The notes: generated from the letters alone by a model not told the origin. A stretch of 64,000 nucleotides of DNA from Asaia platycodi JCM 25414 (GCF_000614545.1 NZ_BAKW01000005.1:112606-176605), one strand, 5' to 3'. Shown: positions 17,080-28,597, numbered from the stretch's first letter. Made by a program: numbers and translations.

Positions 17080-19255
17080 TCAGTAGGGTAGAGCCAGAAC
17101 CAGATCGATACCTTCTGCGCTGCAAAGAACAGCTGCTTTTTCCTGACGCGTGAGTGCACCGAGGGCGTCAGCGACGGAAGGGGCCTCACGCAGTTTCAGC
17201 AAGCCGACGACGAGATTGGCATCGATGGCCGTGCCGGGCTTGCGCGGGGCAGGCAGGGCACGGCGATGCTCGGCCACCAGCTCGGGATTGACGCGCAGGG
17301 CGGCAAAAGCCTCTTCGGGTGGGTGGTTGGGCATGGCTTCGGCCTGTGTACGGCGCAGATCGTTTTCGGCAGCCAGTTTCAGGATGGGCGGCAGATCGGT
17401 TTCTTCGGGGATGAGCAGCAGCCCGCAGCTTTTCAGCCAGAGCCCGACATCGCGGCTGGCAGTCATGGCAGCAAGCGGAATGGCAAGCGCAAGACCGAGC
17501 AGAACGGGCGTCATCCAGAGGAAGAGCGAGAAGGAGACTGACCAGGCTGCGGCAGCCAGAACGATACCGAAAGCGGTATAGATCCAGTAGCCGTCTGCTA
17601 CTTCTCTGAGCGAGACGCGCCCGTCATCGCGATTCTGGCGTTCCAGCCAGAATCGCGCCCGCGCAGGATCGAGATTACGCCTGAGGTGTGGATCAGCATG
17701 GCGATCGGGGCGATGAGGCCACCGATGAGTGTTTCGAGCGCGATCGAGGCGATCAGACGCAGGAACCCGCCGCAGCTGCGCAGCATGGCGCGATCGAACA
17801 GGGTGGCGATCAGGCCATAGCCTTGGGAGCGAGCAGCACGGCCATAGTGCCGATAAACACGTATTTCGCCTGTACCGGGTCGACTTGCGGCCAGTGCGGA
17901 TAGAGGGTCTTGGTGTCGCCGAAATATTCGGGCCGGTCGAAATGCGACTGGAGCGAGATCAGGATGCCGAAAAGCAGGAAAAGCAGCCAGAGCGGTGAGG
18001 TGATATAGGCCCCGATGCCGACCATCATATGCATGCGGCTGACCCAGTGCAGGCCGCGCGACATGACGATCTTGCCATGTTGCAGATTGCCCTGGCACCA
18101 GCGGCGGTCGCGAATGGCGACGTCGGTGAGCGAGGGCGGGCTTTCCTCGTAGGAGCCGAAGAGGCCGGGGATCATGTGAATGGCCCAGCCGCCGCGCCGC
18201 ATGAGGGCGGCTTCGACGAAATCATGGCTGAGGATGCCGCCACCGAAGGGCTTGCGGCCCGGCAGATGAGGCAGGCCGGCCTGCTCGGCGAAAGCGCGGG
18301 TGCGTATGACGGCGTTATGACCCCAGTAATTGCCTTCCGAACCATGCCACCAGGCAATGCCATGCGCGATGAGAGGCCCGTAAACACGTCCGGCGAATTG
18401 CTGCATGCGCGCAAAAAGTGTTTTGCCACCGATAATGACCGGCAGGGTCTGGATGAGGGCGACTTTCTCGTGACGCTCCATGGCCGAGACGGTGCGGACG
18501 ATCAGCTCGCCATCCATGACGGAATCGGCGTCGAGTGTCAGCATCTGCTGATAGGCGCCGCCGAAGCGCTTCACCCATTCTTCGAGATTGCCAGATTTGC
18601 GGTCGATATTCTTGGGGCGGCGGCGATAGAAAACGCGGCCCTGACCATGAACGGCTTCGACGAAGGCGAGATAGGCACGCTCTTCACGGATCCAGACATC
18701 GGGATCGGTGGTGTCGGAAAGCAGAAAGAAGTCGAAAGCGTCGATACGGCCCGTTGCTACCAGACTGTCATGGATGGCGCGCAGACCGACCAGAACACGG
18801 TCAGGGTCCTCATTATAGGTGGGCATGAGCACGGCGGTGCGTGTCATGAGGGCAGGGAGTGGCGTATCGCGCGAGATGCCCAGCCCCAGCCCGCCATGGC
18901 GCAGCACGGAAACGAAGCCGGCCAGTGACGAGGTGAAGGAGAGCGAGATCCAGGCGCCAAGCACGACGAATAGCACGAGCACAATGATGCCAAGCGTCGA
19001 GACACCCACGCTGTTGAGCACGCGGTTCATCTCGACCGCTCCCCAGCCCGTCAGAAGGATCGCGCCTCCGATAACGAGCAGGCGACGCAGCCACAGAAAG
19101 GCTGGCGTCGTGGGAGGATGGCGCTCACGTCCAAACGTTTCGGGACGCTGCCGCAGGTTCTGCGTCGGCATCTCGAGGGGCGATTCTGCCGGAAGTACGT
19201 CGAAAGGAGTGAATTTACGGGGAAGACTGCTCACGGCGTCCAACGATACATCCAT
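17080..19255 (-). CDS. opgH: Glucans biosynthesis glucosyltransferase H (frame breaks near 17820 and 17636)
   Basis: Inner-membrane GT2-family glucosyltransferase that makes the beta-1,2-glucan backbone of osmoregulated periplasmic glucans. Two N-terminal TM segments lead to the cytoplasmic GT domain (LMPTYNEDPDRVLVGLRAI, LDADSVMDGE, WWHGSEGNYWGHNAVIR, HDFVEAALMRRGGW, DRRWCQGNL), then more TM helices. Restoring a G in AAG(G)GCTATGG near 17820 and a C in GCC(C)AGAATC near 17636 joins three frames into about 725 residues. It overlaps opgG by 25 bases, as a two-gene operon. Confidence 0.92.
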
Positions 19256-20753
19256 TTTTCGGAAATCGGACCCTGCTCATTGGCAAGCTGGCAGGTCAGC
19301 TCCGCCAGCTTCGCGCTGCCCGGGTAGAATTCGAACGTCGTGCGCCACCCCTTGATCTCGGGATTGGGCTCGACCACCACATTCTTGATCGTGCCGGTCG
19401 AGGCCTGCGGCAGAAGATGGAAAGCTGCGTTGGGGGGCAGGTTCTCGAAGGGCTTGCCTGTGAAATCGATGACGAACATACGGCCATCGGCATGATCGGT
19501 CACGGCGCCGACGCGTGTGGCGCCGATACGGGCGAGATCGGTCGGCCAGGGCGTGTCCCAGCCCCAGTACATGCGATAGGTATAGGCATATTCATGCCCG
19601 GCCTGCATGGTCTGCTTGGGACGCCAGAACGAAACGATATTGTCGTTCACTTCGTTGGGGGTCGGGATTTCGACCAGATCGACCGCGCCCTCGCCCCAAT
19701 CGCCGATAGGTTCGATCCAGAGCGACGGGCGCTTTTCATAATTCAGCGCCAGATCTTCGAAATCATGGAAGGAACGACGGCGCTGCATCAGACCAAAACC
19801 ATGCGGGCTGGCATCCTGAAACGCCGAGAACTGCAGATCGACCGGGTTGTTGAGCGGGCGATAAAGCTGTGCACCGGTGCCGGTCCACATCTGTAGCGCC
19901 TCGCTGTCATGAGCGCCGGGGCGCCAGTCATCGACGTGATTGCGGTTATTGGCGTCGAAGTAGAACATGCCCGTCAGAGCTGCCACACCGCCTTCGGTAA
20001 TGTCGGTGCGCGGGAAGAAGCTCGACTGCACGTCGAATACGGTGGTGGCACCGGGGCGGATCGTGAAGCGGAAGGCCCCCACAACCGAGGGGCTATCCAT
20101 CAACGCATGAATGACGACCGAATCAACACCGGGCTTGGGACGTTCGAGCCAGAATTCGCGGAAGAGGGCAAACTCCTCTCCCTTCGGGTCGCCAGTGCCA
20201 TTGGCAAAGCCGCGCGCCGAGAGACCGTAATTCTGCCCCTTGGAGACGGCACGGAAATAGGACGCACCGAGAAGACAGCGCATTCTTCCATGACATTGGG
20301 CGTGTTGATGGCGTTGCGCAGACGCAGGCCTGAGAAACCAAGATCGTCGGTCACGCGCAGCATCGGATCGGGATAAGTGAACATGTCAGGGTCGTAGACG
20401 ATAGGAGTCGTCTGACCGTCCACGACCTCGTTCATGTTGATGCGCGGGCGATAAAGGAAACCACGCGGGAAGAACTCGACATCGAAGGCCAGATTTTGGC
20501 CATGCCAGAGTGCCCGGTCTTCCTTGTAGGCGATACCGCGGAACTGATCGAAATTGAGATTGTCGATGGCGCTTGGCAGCGTCTGTTGCGGCGCTTTGTA
20601 GGCCGATTTCGACAGTTTCTGCGCGATCAGGCGCACAGTATTGTTGTCGAACGCCGTCGGCTGTGGCGCAGCGGGAGGGGCCGCTCTGGCCATCTTGCTG
20701 GCCCCCAGAAGTGAGAGGCCAGCACCGATTTTAACAAGGTCGCGACGCAGCAC
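19231..20753 (-). CDS. opgG: Periplasmic glucan biosynthesis protein OpgG/OpgD (frame break near 20271)
   Basis: Periplasmic protein that branches or releases osmoregulated glucans. The N-terminus has a twin-arginine-type signal (LRRDLVKIGAGLSLLGASKMARA), which is more like OpgD than OpgG. Conserved motifs include FDQFRGIAYKEDRALW, FEVEFFPRGFL-like VEFFPRGFLYR, SYFRAV..GQNYGLSARG, DAQSSFFPR-like and the terminal PGSAKLAELTCQL. Adding one C in TTC(C)TCGG near 20271 joins two frames into about 507 residues. It is upstream of, and overlaps, opgH. Confidence 0.9.
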
Positions 20754-20888
20754 TATGACTTTCTCCAGCAGGCCCGGCTAAACGCCGGGTGATGTCTGAT
20801 TTCCCTAACGCCCATAGGTTACTTTGGGACACAGGAAAACTCGCCTGCTCTAGAAATCTGTCATGAGTGCGGCTTTCGCGCATCCTTT

Positions 20889-22351
20889 TCAGGCGGGGAG
20901 GGCTGCTTTGACGCCCTTCTCGCGGATGATACGACGCTTTTCGATCACTTTTGCGTCAAGCTCCTCATGGTTGAGTTTGCGCCAGCCATCGAAGGCTGGC
21001 AGGGCAAAACCAGCCTCTAAGTCGTCGCTTTTCGCGATCTTCCACGTTTCCTCGGTGAAGGTCGGTTCGATGGGCTCGAAGCTGCCGCCCTTCTCGTTCT
21101 TGCCACGCAGCATTTCGAGATAGGCCGCCAGGCCATAGGCAACGCGGTCGATCGACAACTTGCCCTTCAGCAGGTTCTGGATCGTTACCGTCCAGAACAC
21201 CTGTACTTTCGACTGCCCGTCGCTGCCGATACGCAGATTCTGGTCGGCCATGGCCGGGTTCGAGAAGCGGGAAATAACCGATTCCTTGTATTTCTCGAGA
21301 TCCTCTCCGGGGGCCGCCTTCAGGGTGGGAATGACGTCAGTGTCGAGATAGGCCTCGACCAGCTTGCGCAGATCGGGATCGTTGATCGACTCATCGATAT
21401 GGTCGTAGCCGAGCAGCAGGCCCGAAAACGCCAGGAAGATATGCGATGCGTTGAGCATGCGGATCTTCATGAACTCGTAATCGGTCACGTCCTCGACCAT
21501 CTGGACGCCGACCTTCTCGAAGGCCGGACGACCATCGGCAAATTCGTCTTCGATCACCCACTGGGTGAAATCCTCGGCGACAAGCGGCAGAAGGTCGTCT
21601 AGGCCGCTTTCGCGGTTCAGGCGCTCGGCGATGGCGGGCGAAACAGTCGGTGTGATGCGATCGACCATGGCATTGGGGAAGGTCGCATTGGCCTCGATCC
21701 AGCTTGCCAGCTCAGGGTCGCGCGCACGGGCAAAACCTAGAAATGCCTTGCGTGCCACATTGCCGTTATGGCGCAGATTGTCGCAGGACATGATGGTGAA
21801 GGCGCGGTTGCCTGCATCGCGTCGGCGACGCAGACCCTCTACTACATAGCCGAAAATCGTGGATGGCGCCTCGGGATTGGCGAGATCGCGCTGCACGGCG
21901 TCGTTCTCGAGATCGAACTCGCCCGTATGCTCGTTGATGTTGTACCCGCCCTCGGTGATCGTCATGGAGACGATCTTGATACCGGGATCGGACAGTAGGT
22001 TCAGAACGGCATCGGGTTTTTCCGGTGCCAGAATGTAATCGCGCAAGGCGCCGATCACACTGCGCTTGCTCTCGCCCGACGGGGCCGTCTCGGTCAGGGA
22101 GAACAGGCAGTTCTGCGCCGTGAAATCATCTGCTTTCTTCTTCGAGCGTTCGCCGGATGTCAGGCCGACGCCCACGATGCCCCACTGGTGCTGTCCCGGA
22201 AGACCGAGAACCTTTTCAACATAATAGGCTTCATGCGCACGGAAGAAATTGCCCACGCCGAAATGCAGGATTCCAGGTTGATGTCCTTGAGATCATAAGA
22301 CGGAGCCGCCACGCCTTCTGGCAGGTGCTGCAGGGTCTCACGGGTGATCAT
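20889..22351 (-). CDS. Mannitol dehydrogenase-family polyol oxidoreductase (frame break near 22275)
   Basis: Long-chain NAD(P)-dependent polyol dehydrogenase, likely mannitol 2-dehydrogenase (mannitol to fructose) or a close relative such as fructuronate reductase. Visible are the N-terminal Rossmann start (ILHFGVGNFFRAHEAYY after correction), TITEGGYN, MSCDNLRHNG, FPNAMVDRITP and the late segment KIRMLNASHIFLAFSG with the catalytic Lys/Asn/His cluster. Restoring one C in AACC(C)TGG near 22275 gives about 487 residues, the family size. Polyol oxidation is characteristic of acetic acid bacteria. It lies downstream of the FUSC gene. Confidence 0.87.
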
Positions 22352-22518
22352 AGGCTTAAATCCCTTTTCGTTTCTATTCAGGCTGCTGTTCCTGGGCGGG
22401 GCAGAGACGCAAGATCAACTGACCCGCGTCAAAAATCGCGCGTCGCCCATCATAGGCGTATTTCGGTCAAAGAAACGTGCGAGAGCAATCACAAGTTCAT
22501 CGTGACACGCCGTTCGCG

Positions 22519-23573
22519 CTATTTTCCGATCATATCCCGCAGATCCTTCGCCCGGCTCTCGGGTGTGCTCATCAGCACATCGGTCGCGCGACGGAGATCC
22601 TGACGCAGAAGCGCGATGACGAAATGCATTTCAGGCAGGGCATCCTGTCCCAGCGTCGGCAGGGCGCTCAATACGTCCTCGCGTCCCGGACGATAGGGCT
22701 TTTCGTGGGCTTTGCCCGCCGCATGGATCTCACAGCGCCGGGCGAGCGAACGATAGGCGTGGCTCAGGCCTGTATGCAGCCCTGCAACGCCCGAGAAGCC
22801 GCCCCTGTCCTTTCCGGCGTTGATGGCACGCGCCACCAGCATGGTGTCGCTGAGCATACGGCGCATCAGGCCGGTAGCACGGTCAGGATCGGGTGACGCT
22901 TTTCGAGCAGGCCCCAGTTTTCGCGATAGGCTTCGGCCACGCATTCATTGATGACGAGCAGATTGCGCGCGCAGTGATCGTTACGGCCCTCAAGCTCGCT
23001 CCACATCTCTTCACGCCGGAGTGCAGCCTGAAGCAGCTCATCCATTTCACGGAACATGCGTCCTGCGGTCAGAAAGCCGCGGCGCCGTGCGCTGGCGTGT
23101 AGCACGACGAAAGATACAACCAGCGAGACGATTACCCCCAGGAAAATGGCGGTCAGACGCTCGGTCAGCGGCCAGTAGGGGTTACTGCCGCGGGAGGGCA
23201 GCAGATAGACGATCATCAGCGTCACCCCTGCGAAGCGCAACGAGGGGCGAACCGCAGCCATATAGGCCAGCGGCAGGAGTGCGACGCAGAAAATCGGCCA
23301 GTATAGCCCGAAGACGAGCCGTGCGGTTATGGCAAGCGTGCCCACCACAGCGCCGAGCAGCGTACCGATGATCTGGTCACGCGCCGTAGCGAAAGTCTGG
23401 TCGATGCTCGATTGCGTGACGATCAGGGCCGTGATCAGCGCCCAGATCGTTTCATCCAGACCGGTAGCCTCGCCGATAATCCAGCACAGCGCGACAGCGA
23501 CCAGTGTTCTGACCATCTGGCGCCAAGGCGCCTCTCCGTCTTCGCGGGCTCTGAACAGCGAGGCAAAAGGCAT
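22519..23573 (-). CDS. FUSC-family inner-membrane transporter-like protein (frame break near 22877)
   Basis: An aromatic-acid-exporter/FUSC-type protein. The N-terminal half has five to six TM helices (TLVAVALCWIIGEATG, IWALITALIVTQSS, GTLLGAVVGTLAI, GVTLMIVYLLPSR, IFLGVIVSLVVSFVV). The C-terminal half is a cytoplasmic helical domain. Adding one G in GTG(G)CTACC near 22877 joins ILTV to ATGLMRRML and gives about 351 residues. The start follows the degP stop by three bases, placing it in an opgC-degP-FUSC operon. Substrate is unknown. Confidence 0.75.
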
Positions 23574-23576
23574 GGG

Positions 23577-25132
23577 TCACTCCCCGGAGAGTGGCAATGG
23601 CACCCAGCGCAGCCCATCCTGTCCCTGAACAAGAAGCAGAATCGTGTGTTTCTTCTGCTGGTGGGCACGTGCCAGCTCCTTCGAGAGCGCATCGGGAGAG
23701 TTGACGCCCACCTGCTGCACTTCGGTCACTACGTCGCCCGGCTGCAGGCCCCGCGTATCGGCCGGGCCATCACGCGTGACATCGGTCACCACGACGCCGC
23801 GCTGCGAGTCGGAGAGATTATATTTGGAGCGGGTATCGTCATCGATCGCGGCGAAGGTCACGCCCAGATCAGCAAGGGCGAGCCTGCTCGGTCCCTTGGT
23901 CTTGGCCTCAGTAGGCGGCATGTCTGGCGCCTCGGGCGAGGCCTTGACGGTAAGCGTTGCGTCCAGCGTCTTGCCCTTGCGCCAGATACCGAAAACCGCC
24001 TTCGTGCCCGGCGTGATTTCAGCCACCAGTCGTGGCAGGGCATGGCCGTCGATCGGCTTACCGTTGAGCGATGTGATGACATCCCCTGTCTGCAGCTTGG
24101 CTGCGGCCGCCGGCCCCTTCGGATCAACGCCCGCGATCATTGCCCCTTTTTCAGGCTTGAGGCCGATACTGTCTGCGATCTCATGCGTGACATCCTGCAC
24201 GCGCACCCCGACCCAGCCTCGCGACACATGGCCATCATGACGCAGCTGGTCGATCACGCCTTTCGCATCATTGGCCGGAATGGCGAAACCGATGCCGATC
24301 GAGCCGCCGCTCGAACTGTAGATGGCCGTATTGATGCCGATCACCCGACCATCGAGATCAAAAAGCGGGCCGCCCGAATTGCCTCGATTGATGGAGCATC
24401 GGTCTGGATGTAGTCGTCATACAGGCCATGATTGATGTCGCGCCCGCGAGACGACACGATGCCGCTCGTGACGGTGCCCGACAGGCCGAACGGGTTGCCG
24501 ATGGCCAGCACGCGATCGCCCACACGTGCCTTGTCGCTATTGCCGAACGCGACGGTGGGAAAAGGTGTCTTGCCTTCGATCTTGATCACGCCGAGATCGG
24601 TGCGGCTGTCGCGACCGATAATCTTGGCGGGAAGCACGGTACCATCCTGCAATGTCACCGATACCTTGTCGGCATCCTTGATGACGTGATTGTTGGTCAC
24701 GATGTAGCCATCGGGCGAGATGATGAATCCCGAGCCCAGAGCCTGCATCTTGCGCGGCGGGTCCGACGGGTTGGGCGCATGATTCATGTAATCGTGGAAG
24801 AATTTTTCCATCGGCGAGCCGGGTGGAAATTGCGGCACTTGCGGCCCGTCATCGGGGCTCGCATCCGGGCCGTCATCATCGTCTTCATCCTCGCCGGGCT
24901 TCAGCGTGGCCGAGATCGAGATATTCACGACGGCGGGGAGCAGGCGGGCTGCGAGGTCAGCCAGGGAGTCCGGCGCCGCATGGACGCTGCGCGCCGTAGC
25001 TGCCCCATCGCCGGGGGCAGCCGCCGCGTTCACCGCCGGTGTGACGGGAGGGGCCGCAGGCTGGGCGAGAACGGAAGAACTGGCGGAGACCCAGCCGCCC
25101 ATCAGAGCAGCGAGAACGAGGCGATGTTTCAT
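23577..25132 (-). CDS. degP: Periplasmic serine protease DegP/HtrA (frame break near 24396)
   Basis: Do-type protease-chaperone for misfolded periplasmic proteins. There is a signal peptide (LVLAALMGGWVSASSSVLAQ), an acidic linker (GEDEDDDDG), then the trypsin-like domain with the triad His (VTNNHVIKD), Asp (SRTDLGVIKI) and Ser (RGNSGGPLFD, recovered by restoring a C in GATGC(C)TCC near 24396), and two PDZ domains (GWVGVRVQDV.., GVVVTDVTRDGPADTRGLQPGDVV). The restored length is about 518 residues. It lies between opgC and the FUSC gene in one operon, fitting an envelope role. Confidence 0.92.
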
Positions 25133-25151
25133 GGCCTTACGCTAACGCAAA

Positions 25152-26351
25152 TCAGGGGTTTGCGTCACCTATCTCTGCGTCACGATCTTTCTTCGCCTCT
25201 TCACGGGCTTCCTTGCGGGTTTCACCGGCCATCAGCGCTGCCTGACGACGATGGCGATCAAGCCACACAGCCACCCCGTAAACCCCGGCCAGGCCCAGCA
25301 CATTGACCAGAATCTGGATGACCCAGCCATCGCCGAAGCTGTTCATCACCAGACGGGCAAACAGGTCGAGAATCGTCCCGAAGCTGAACACCTCAAGAGA
25401 ATGACGCCCCAACAGGGCGAGACCCTGGCCGATGCGTGTTTCCGAGAGCTTCGTAGCCGTGACCGAAGACTGTACGAGCAGCAGGATGGCCATGGCATCG
25501 ACCCAGCGCCAGATGGCGAGATCGGATTTGTCGGCCTGCGGCACATCGGCAAGCGGCCTGAGACTTGGCAGGTTCCAGCTTTCATAGGGAAAGCACTCCA
25601 GCACCCCGAAAACCAGATAGGCGCCCGCCAGAAGCTTCGCCCAGAGCGGGCCGGGCAGATTTCCTTCGCGCTTGCCGGCCATGATGGCCGCCAACATGCC
25701 CAGCGTGAAAATGAGCTGCCAGGCAAAAGGGTTGAAATACCAGCCATCAGGGTCGAGCCAGTTCGGCAGGTTCAGTGTCGGATCGCTGTTGATCAGCCCC
25801 CAGAGCGCGAAACTCGCTGCCGCCAGTAGCCAGGGCGAAATCTTCCAGAGAAAGACCAGCAGCGGAAAGCCGAGCAGCAGTACGATGTAAAGCGGCAGGA
25901 TATTCAGATTATTGGGCAGCGCCTGAAGCGATAGCACGCGCCAGATCCATTCATGCCCATGGGCGAGTTCCGGCTCGAGAAAATCGACAGGCACCGGCGA
26001 ATAGTGACGCCATTGTCTGATGGTCAGCACCGATACCAGCAGCATGACCATCTGAAACTGATAGAGCCGCCAGCAGCGACGCATGATGCGTTCGATGCTC
26101 ATGAGCCAGCCCCCCGTCGGCGGACCGCGCAGGATGAGGCGTCCGTAAGCCAGCCAGGACGCATAACCGGCGAGAAGCACGAAGATCTCGGCAGCATCGG
26201 CAAAACCGAAATTGCGCAGGGTAAATCGGTTGAGCACGTCCTGAGGGGCGTGGTCGGCCAGCATCATCAGCAGCGCAATGCCACGCAGCGCGTCGATACG
26301 ATGATCGCGCCTCCTGCGTTTGGGGGCGGCGTCGGTCTTGGCCTCGCTCAT
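25152..26351 (-). CDS. opgC: OpgC-domain acyltransferase
   Basis: An integral membrane protein of the OpgC family (related to acyltransferase 3), which adds succinyl groups to osmoregulated periplasmic glucans. The start is set at ATG 26351, before a basic stretch (PKRRRRDHRIDALRGIALLMML). The RIDALRG motif, AEIFVLLAGYASWLAYG and about nine further TM segments follow. The C-terminal tail is charged and Glu/Arg/Lys-rich. It is 20 bases upstream of degP on the same strand. The partners opgG-opgH lie 5 kb away. Confidence 0.85.
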   Translation of the reverse strand: MSEAKTDAAPKRRRRDHRIDALRGIALLMMLADHAPQDVLNRFTLRNFGFADAAEIFVLLAGYASWLAYGRLILRGPPTGGWLMSIERIMRRCWRLYQFQMVMLLVSVLTIRQWRHYSPVPVDFLEPELAHGHEWIWRVLSLQALPNNLNILPLYIVLLLGFPLLVFLWKISPWLLAAASFALWGLINSDPTLNLPNWLDPDGWYFNPFAWQLIFTLGMLAAIMAGKREGNLPGPLWAKLLAGAYLVFGVLECFPYESWNLPSLRPLADVPQADKSDLAIWRWVDAMAILLLVQSSVTATKLSETRIGQGLALLGRHSLEVFSFGTILDLFARLVMNSFGDGWVIQILVNVLGLAGVYGVAVWLDRHRRQAALMAGETRKEAREEAKKDRDAEIGDANP

Positions 26352-26492
26352 TCCTGTCCTGCTTTCCTGCCCAGTCAGGCCGGGGAGAGACCCCGGCAAC
26401 GCCCTGCTCTTACGCGCAGATGCTTGCGCGATCTACTTCCTGCCATGCTAAACCAGGCGCATAGGGTACGGCCCCGTCGCCAGAGGACAAAC

Positions 26493-27638
26493 ATGACCGA
26501 TTTTGAAAAACCCGCCAATGAAGCCGACCAGCGCAGAATCCTGGAGACTCTGCGTCTTGTCAAAGACGAGGCAGGCACATCGAATGTTCTGAGCTTTGCG
26601 TCTCTCGAAGGCATCGCCCTGCGTGACGGTCACGCTCATGTGTCACTCGCGACGTCACGTGAAGACGCTGCCCGCATCGAGCCGCTGCGTCCTCGCGCTG
26701 AGGCTGCTCTAGCCAGCCTGCCCGGCATCTCCCGCGCCACGATTATCCTGACGGCCCATCGCGCGCCCGGCAAGGCGTCGCCGCAGCCCCAGGGTCATCG
26801 CCCCTTCCAGCTCGAACAGCCTGCCAATAGTCCTGGTCATCCTCAGCCGACCCGCCCGGATGGCAAGGCCCTGCCTCAGGTGCGCGCCATTATTGCCGTC
26901 GCCTCAGGCAAGGGCGGCGTCGGCAAATCAACGACTGCCGTCAATCTCGCGGCTGGTTTAGCCAAGCTGGGCCTGCGTACCGGCATGCTCGACGCCGATA
27001 TCTACGGCCCCTCTCTTCCGCGTATGCTCGGCCACTCTGCCAAGCCCGCGCTTGAAAACGGCAAGATTATCCCGGTCGAAGCCTGGGGCATGCACGCCAT
27101 GTCGATCGGGTTTCTCGTCGATGAGCAGCAGGCCATGATCTGGCGCGGCCCCATGGTCATGGGGGCTATCGGCCAGTTTCTGGCCGATGTGGCGTGGCCC
27201 GCTCTCGACGTGCTGGTTATCGACATGCCGCCCGGCACGGGCGACGCACAACTGACCATTGCACAGAAGCTCAGCCTGCGCGGTGCCGTTATCGTCTCGA
27301 CCCCACAGGATATTGCGCTGCTCGATGCCCGCCGCGGCCTCACCATGTTCGAGCGCATGAACGTGCCGCTTCTCGGCGTCGTCGAGAACATGTCCTATTT
27401 CTGCTGCCCGAACTGCAATCATCGCACCGAGCTTTTCGGCCATGGTGGCGCCCGTGAGGAAGCGGAAAAAGCCAATGTGCCCTTCCTTGGCGAAATTCCG
27501 CTTCTGGCCGATATCCGTATGAGCGCCGATGCGGGCACGCCGATCATTCTTTCCGCGCCGGAAAGCGAAGCGGCCCAGGCCTATACCCGCCTCGCCCGCG
27601 CCGTCGCCGACAGCCTGCGTCTGGAACCCGGCGCATGA
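26493..27638 (+). CDS. mrp: Mrp/NBP35-family iron-sulfur carrier ATPase
   Basis: P-loop NTPase that carries and inserts Fe-S clusters. The N-terminal DUF59 (MIP18-like) domain covers about residues 1-95. A Pro/Gln-rich linker leads to the ATPase domain with the deviant Walker A GKGGVGKSTTAVNLA, DADIYGPSLPRMLG, DMPPGTGDAQLT and the cluster-binding CxxC in FCCPNC. The start at ATG 26493, preceded by AGAGGA, is chosen over an upstream in-frame start that would overlap opgC. It is 381 residues. It overlaps the next small lipoprotein gene by ATGA. Confidence 0.92.
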   Translation: MTDFEKPANEADQRRILETLRLVKDEAGTSNVLSFASLEGIALRDGHAHVSLATSREDAARIEPLRPRAEAALASLPGISRATIILTAHRAPGKASPQPQGHRPFQLEQPANSPGHPQPTRPDGKALPQVRAIIAVASGKGGVGKSTTAVNLAAGLAKLGLRTGMLDADIYGPSLPRMLGHSAKPALENGKIIPVEAWGMHAMSIGFLVDEQQAMIWRGPMVMGAIGQFLADVAWPALDVLVIDMPPGTGDAQLTIAQKLSLRGAVIVSTPQDIALLDARRGLTMFERMNVPLLGVVENMSYFCCPNCNHRTELFGHGGAREEAEKANVPFLGEIPLLADIRMSADAGTPIILSAPESEAAQAYTRLARAVADSLRLEPGA

Positions 27639-27838
27639 CGCGTCTCACGCTCGCGCTGTTCGTCGCCGGTGTTGCGCTCTCCGGCTGTGGCCCTCGCAAG
27701 GTCGCTCATCACGGCTACGCCGCTGACGGCTATGGGGTAATCGACAATTCCCCCCATCTCCCGCCGCCGGATACGCTGTGGAAACCGGCATCAACGACGC
27801 CTGAGAGGCAGGCGGGGCGGAGCCTGCTTGACGCGTGA
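27635..27838 (+). CDS. Small putative lipoprotein
   Basis: 67 residues with a lipobox (FVAGVALSGCG, acylated Cys near residue 18), then a short polar mature part with HHGYAADGYG and PHLPPPDTLWKP. The ATG overlaps the mrp stop (ATGA), so it is translated with mrp. It resembles the short, low-complexity LptM-like small lipoproteins in size only; function is unknown. Confidence 0.6.
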   Translation: MTRLTLALFVAGVALSGCGPRKVAHHGYAADGYGVIDNSPHLPPPDTLWKPASTTPERQAGRSLLDA

Positions 27839-27840
27839 CA

Positions 27841-27951
27841 CGGGGCGCTGCCCCGTCACCGCCAAAGGATGGTCATCCTTTGGCGACCTGATTGATGTAA
27901 AGCGGGGATCGGAGTAGCTTGCCTCTTTGCGGGTTCAGGGCAGAGCCCTGA
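27841..27951. repeat. Dispersed hairpin repeat, copy D
   Basis: The best preserved copy. It has CGGGGC-GCT-GCCCCG (27841-27855), GCCAAAGGAT-GGTC-ATCCTTTGGC (27861-27884, perfect) and CAGGGC-AGA-GCCCTG (27936-27950, perfect). It fills the space between the convergent lipoprotein gene and the 27959 gene. Confidence 0.85.
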
Positions 27952-27958
27952 GTAACCC

Positions 27959-28597
27959 TTACTTGCCTGAAGGCTTGGTCTGGTTGCCCTGATCTTCGGT
28001 CACGGAGACGGCGCCGTTGACGGTGCGGTTGAGTACCGAGAACGAGACGGCATCCATGGTGGTCACATCGACTTCGTCGCCCATTTTCAGTGAGGCGAGG
28101 AGCGGGAACAGGGCTTTCTGGTCGATGGTCACCGTGCGGGTGATATCGGCGTGGTCGATGAACGTCACCTTATGGGCGGCGGCATCGACGGCGAGAATAC
28201 GCACGCGCTGACGCTGGAACGAGATGAGCGTCCCATGCGGATGGCGTCGGGCGTAACCCTTGGCGGAAGAGACCGTCGATTCAGGCAGGGGTGTGTCGGG
28301 GCGCGCGATATCCGCTGCCATGGTCTGGAAGAACTGCACGCTGATGCGGTCGCCCGCTTCGAGCTTTGGCAGATCTTTGGCGCCTTTGGGGATTGTGACG
28401 TTCAGCAATCCGCCGTTCTTGTCGCGAAGCAGGACGGTGCGGGTGTCATGATCGACGCTCTCGACGGTCGCGACCATCTTCTGATTACCCGTGATCACGG
28501 CCTGTGCGGCAGCGTAAGGTGCCGTGACTGTCAGGGCGGGAGCCGACAGGAGAAGGGCAGTCAGCGCGGGGCGCAGAAAACGACGGGTCATGCGCAT
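27959..28597 (-). CDS. Exported protein of unknown function
   Basis: About 212 residues from ATG 28597 (MRMTRRFLRPALTALLLSAP..). The signal peptide ends near AYAAAQA. The mature part is beta-rich with repeated VESVDHDTRTVLLRDKNG and ILAVDAAAHKVTFIDHAD segments, which look like two OB- or SH3-like repeats. I recognise no family beyond a general resemblance to periplasmic beta-barrel-like domains. Upstream lie about 300 bases shared with the divergent TonB receptor, in which I see no clear binding site. Confidence 0.65.
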   Translation of the reverse strand: MRMTRRFLRPALTALLLSAPALTVTAPYAAAQAVITGNQKMVATVESVDHDTRTVLLRDKNGGLLNVTIPKGAKDLPKLEAGDRISVQFFQTMAADIARPDTPLPESTVSSAKGYARRHPHGTLISFQRQRVRILAVDAAAHKVTFIDHADITRTVTIDQKALFPLLASLKMGDEVDVTTMDAVSFSVLNRTVNGAVSVTEDQGNQTKPSGK

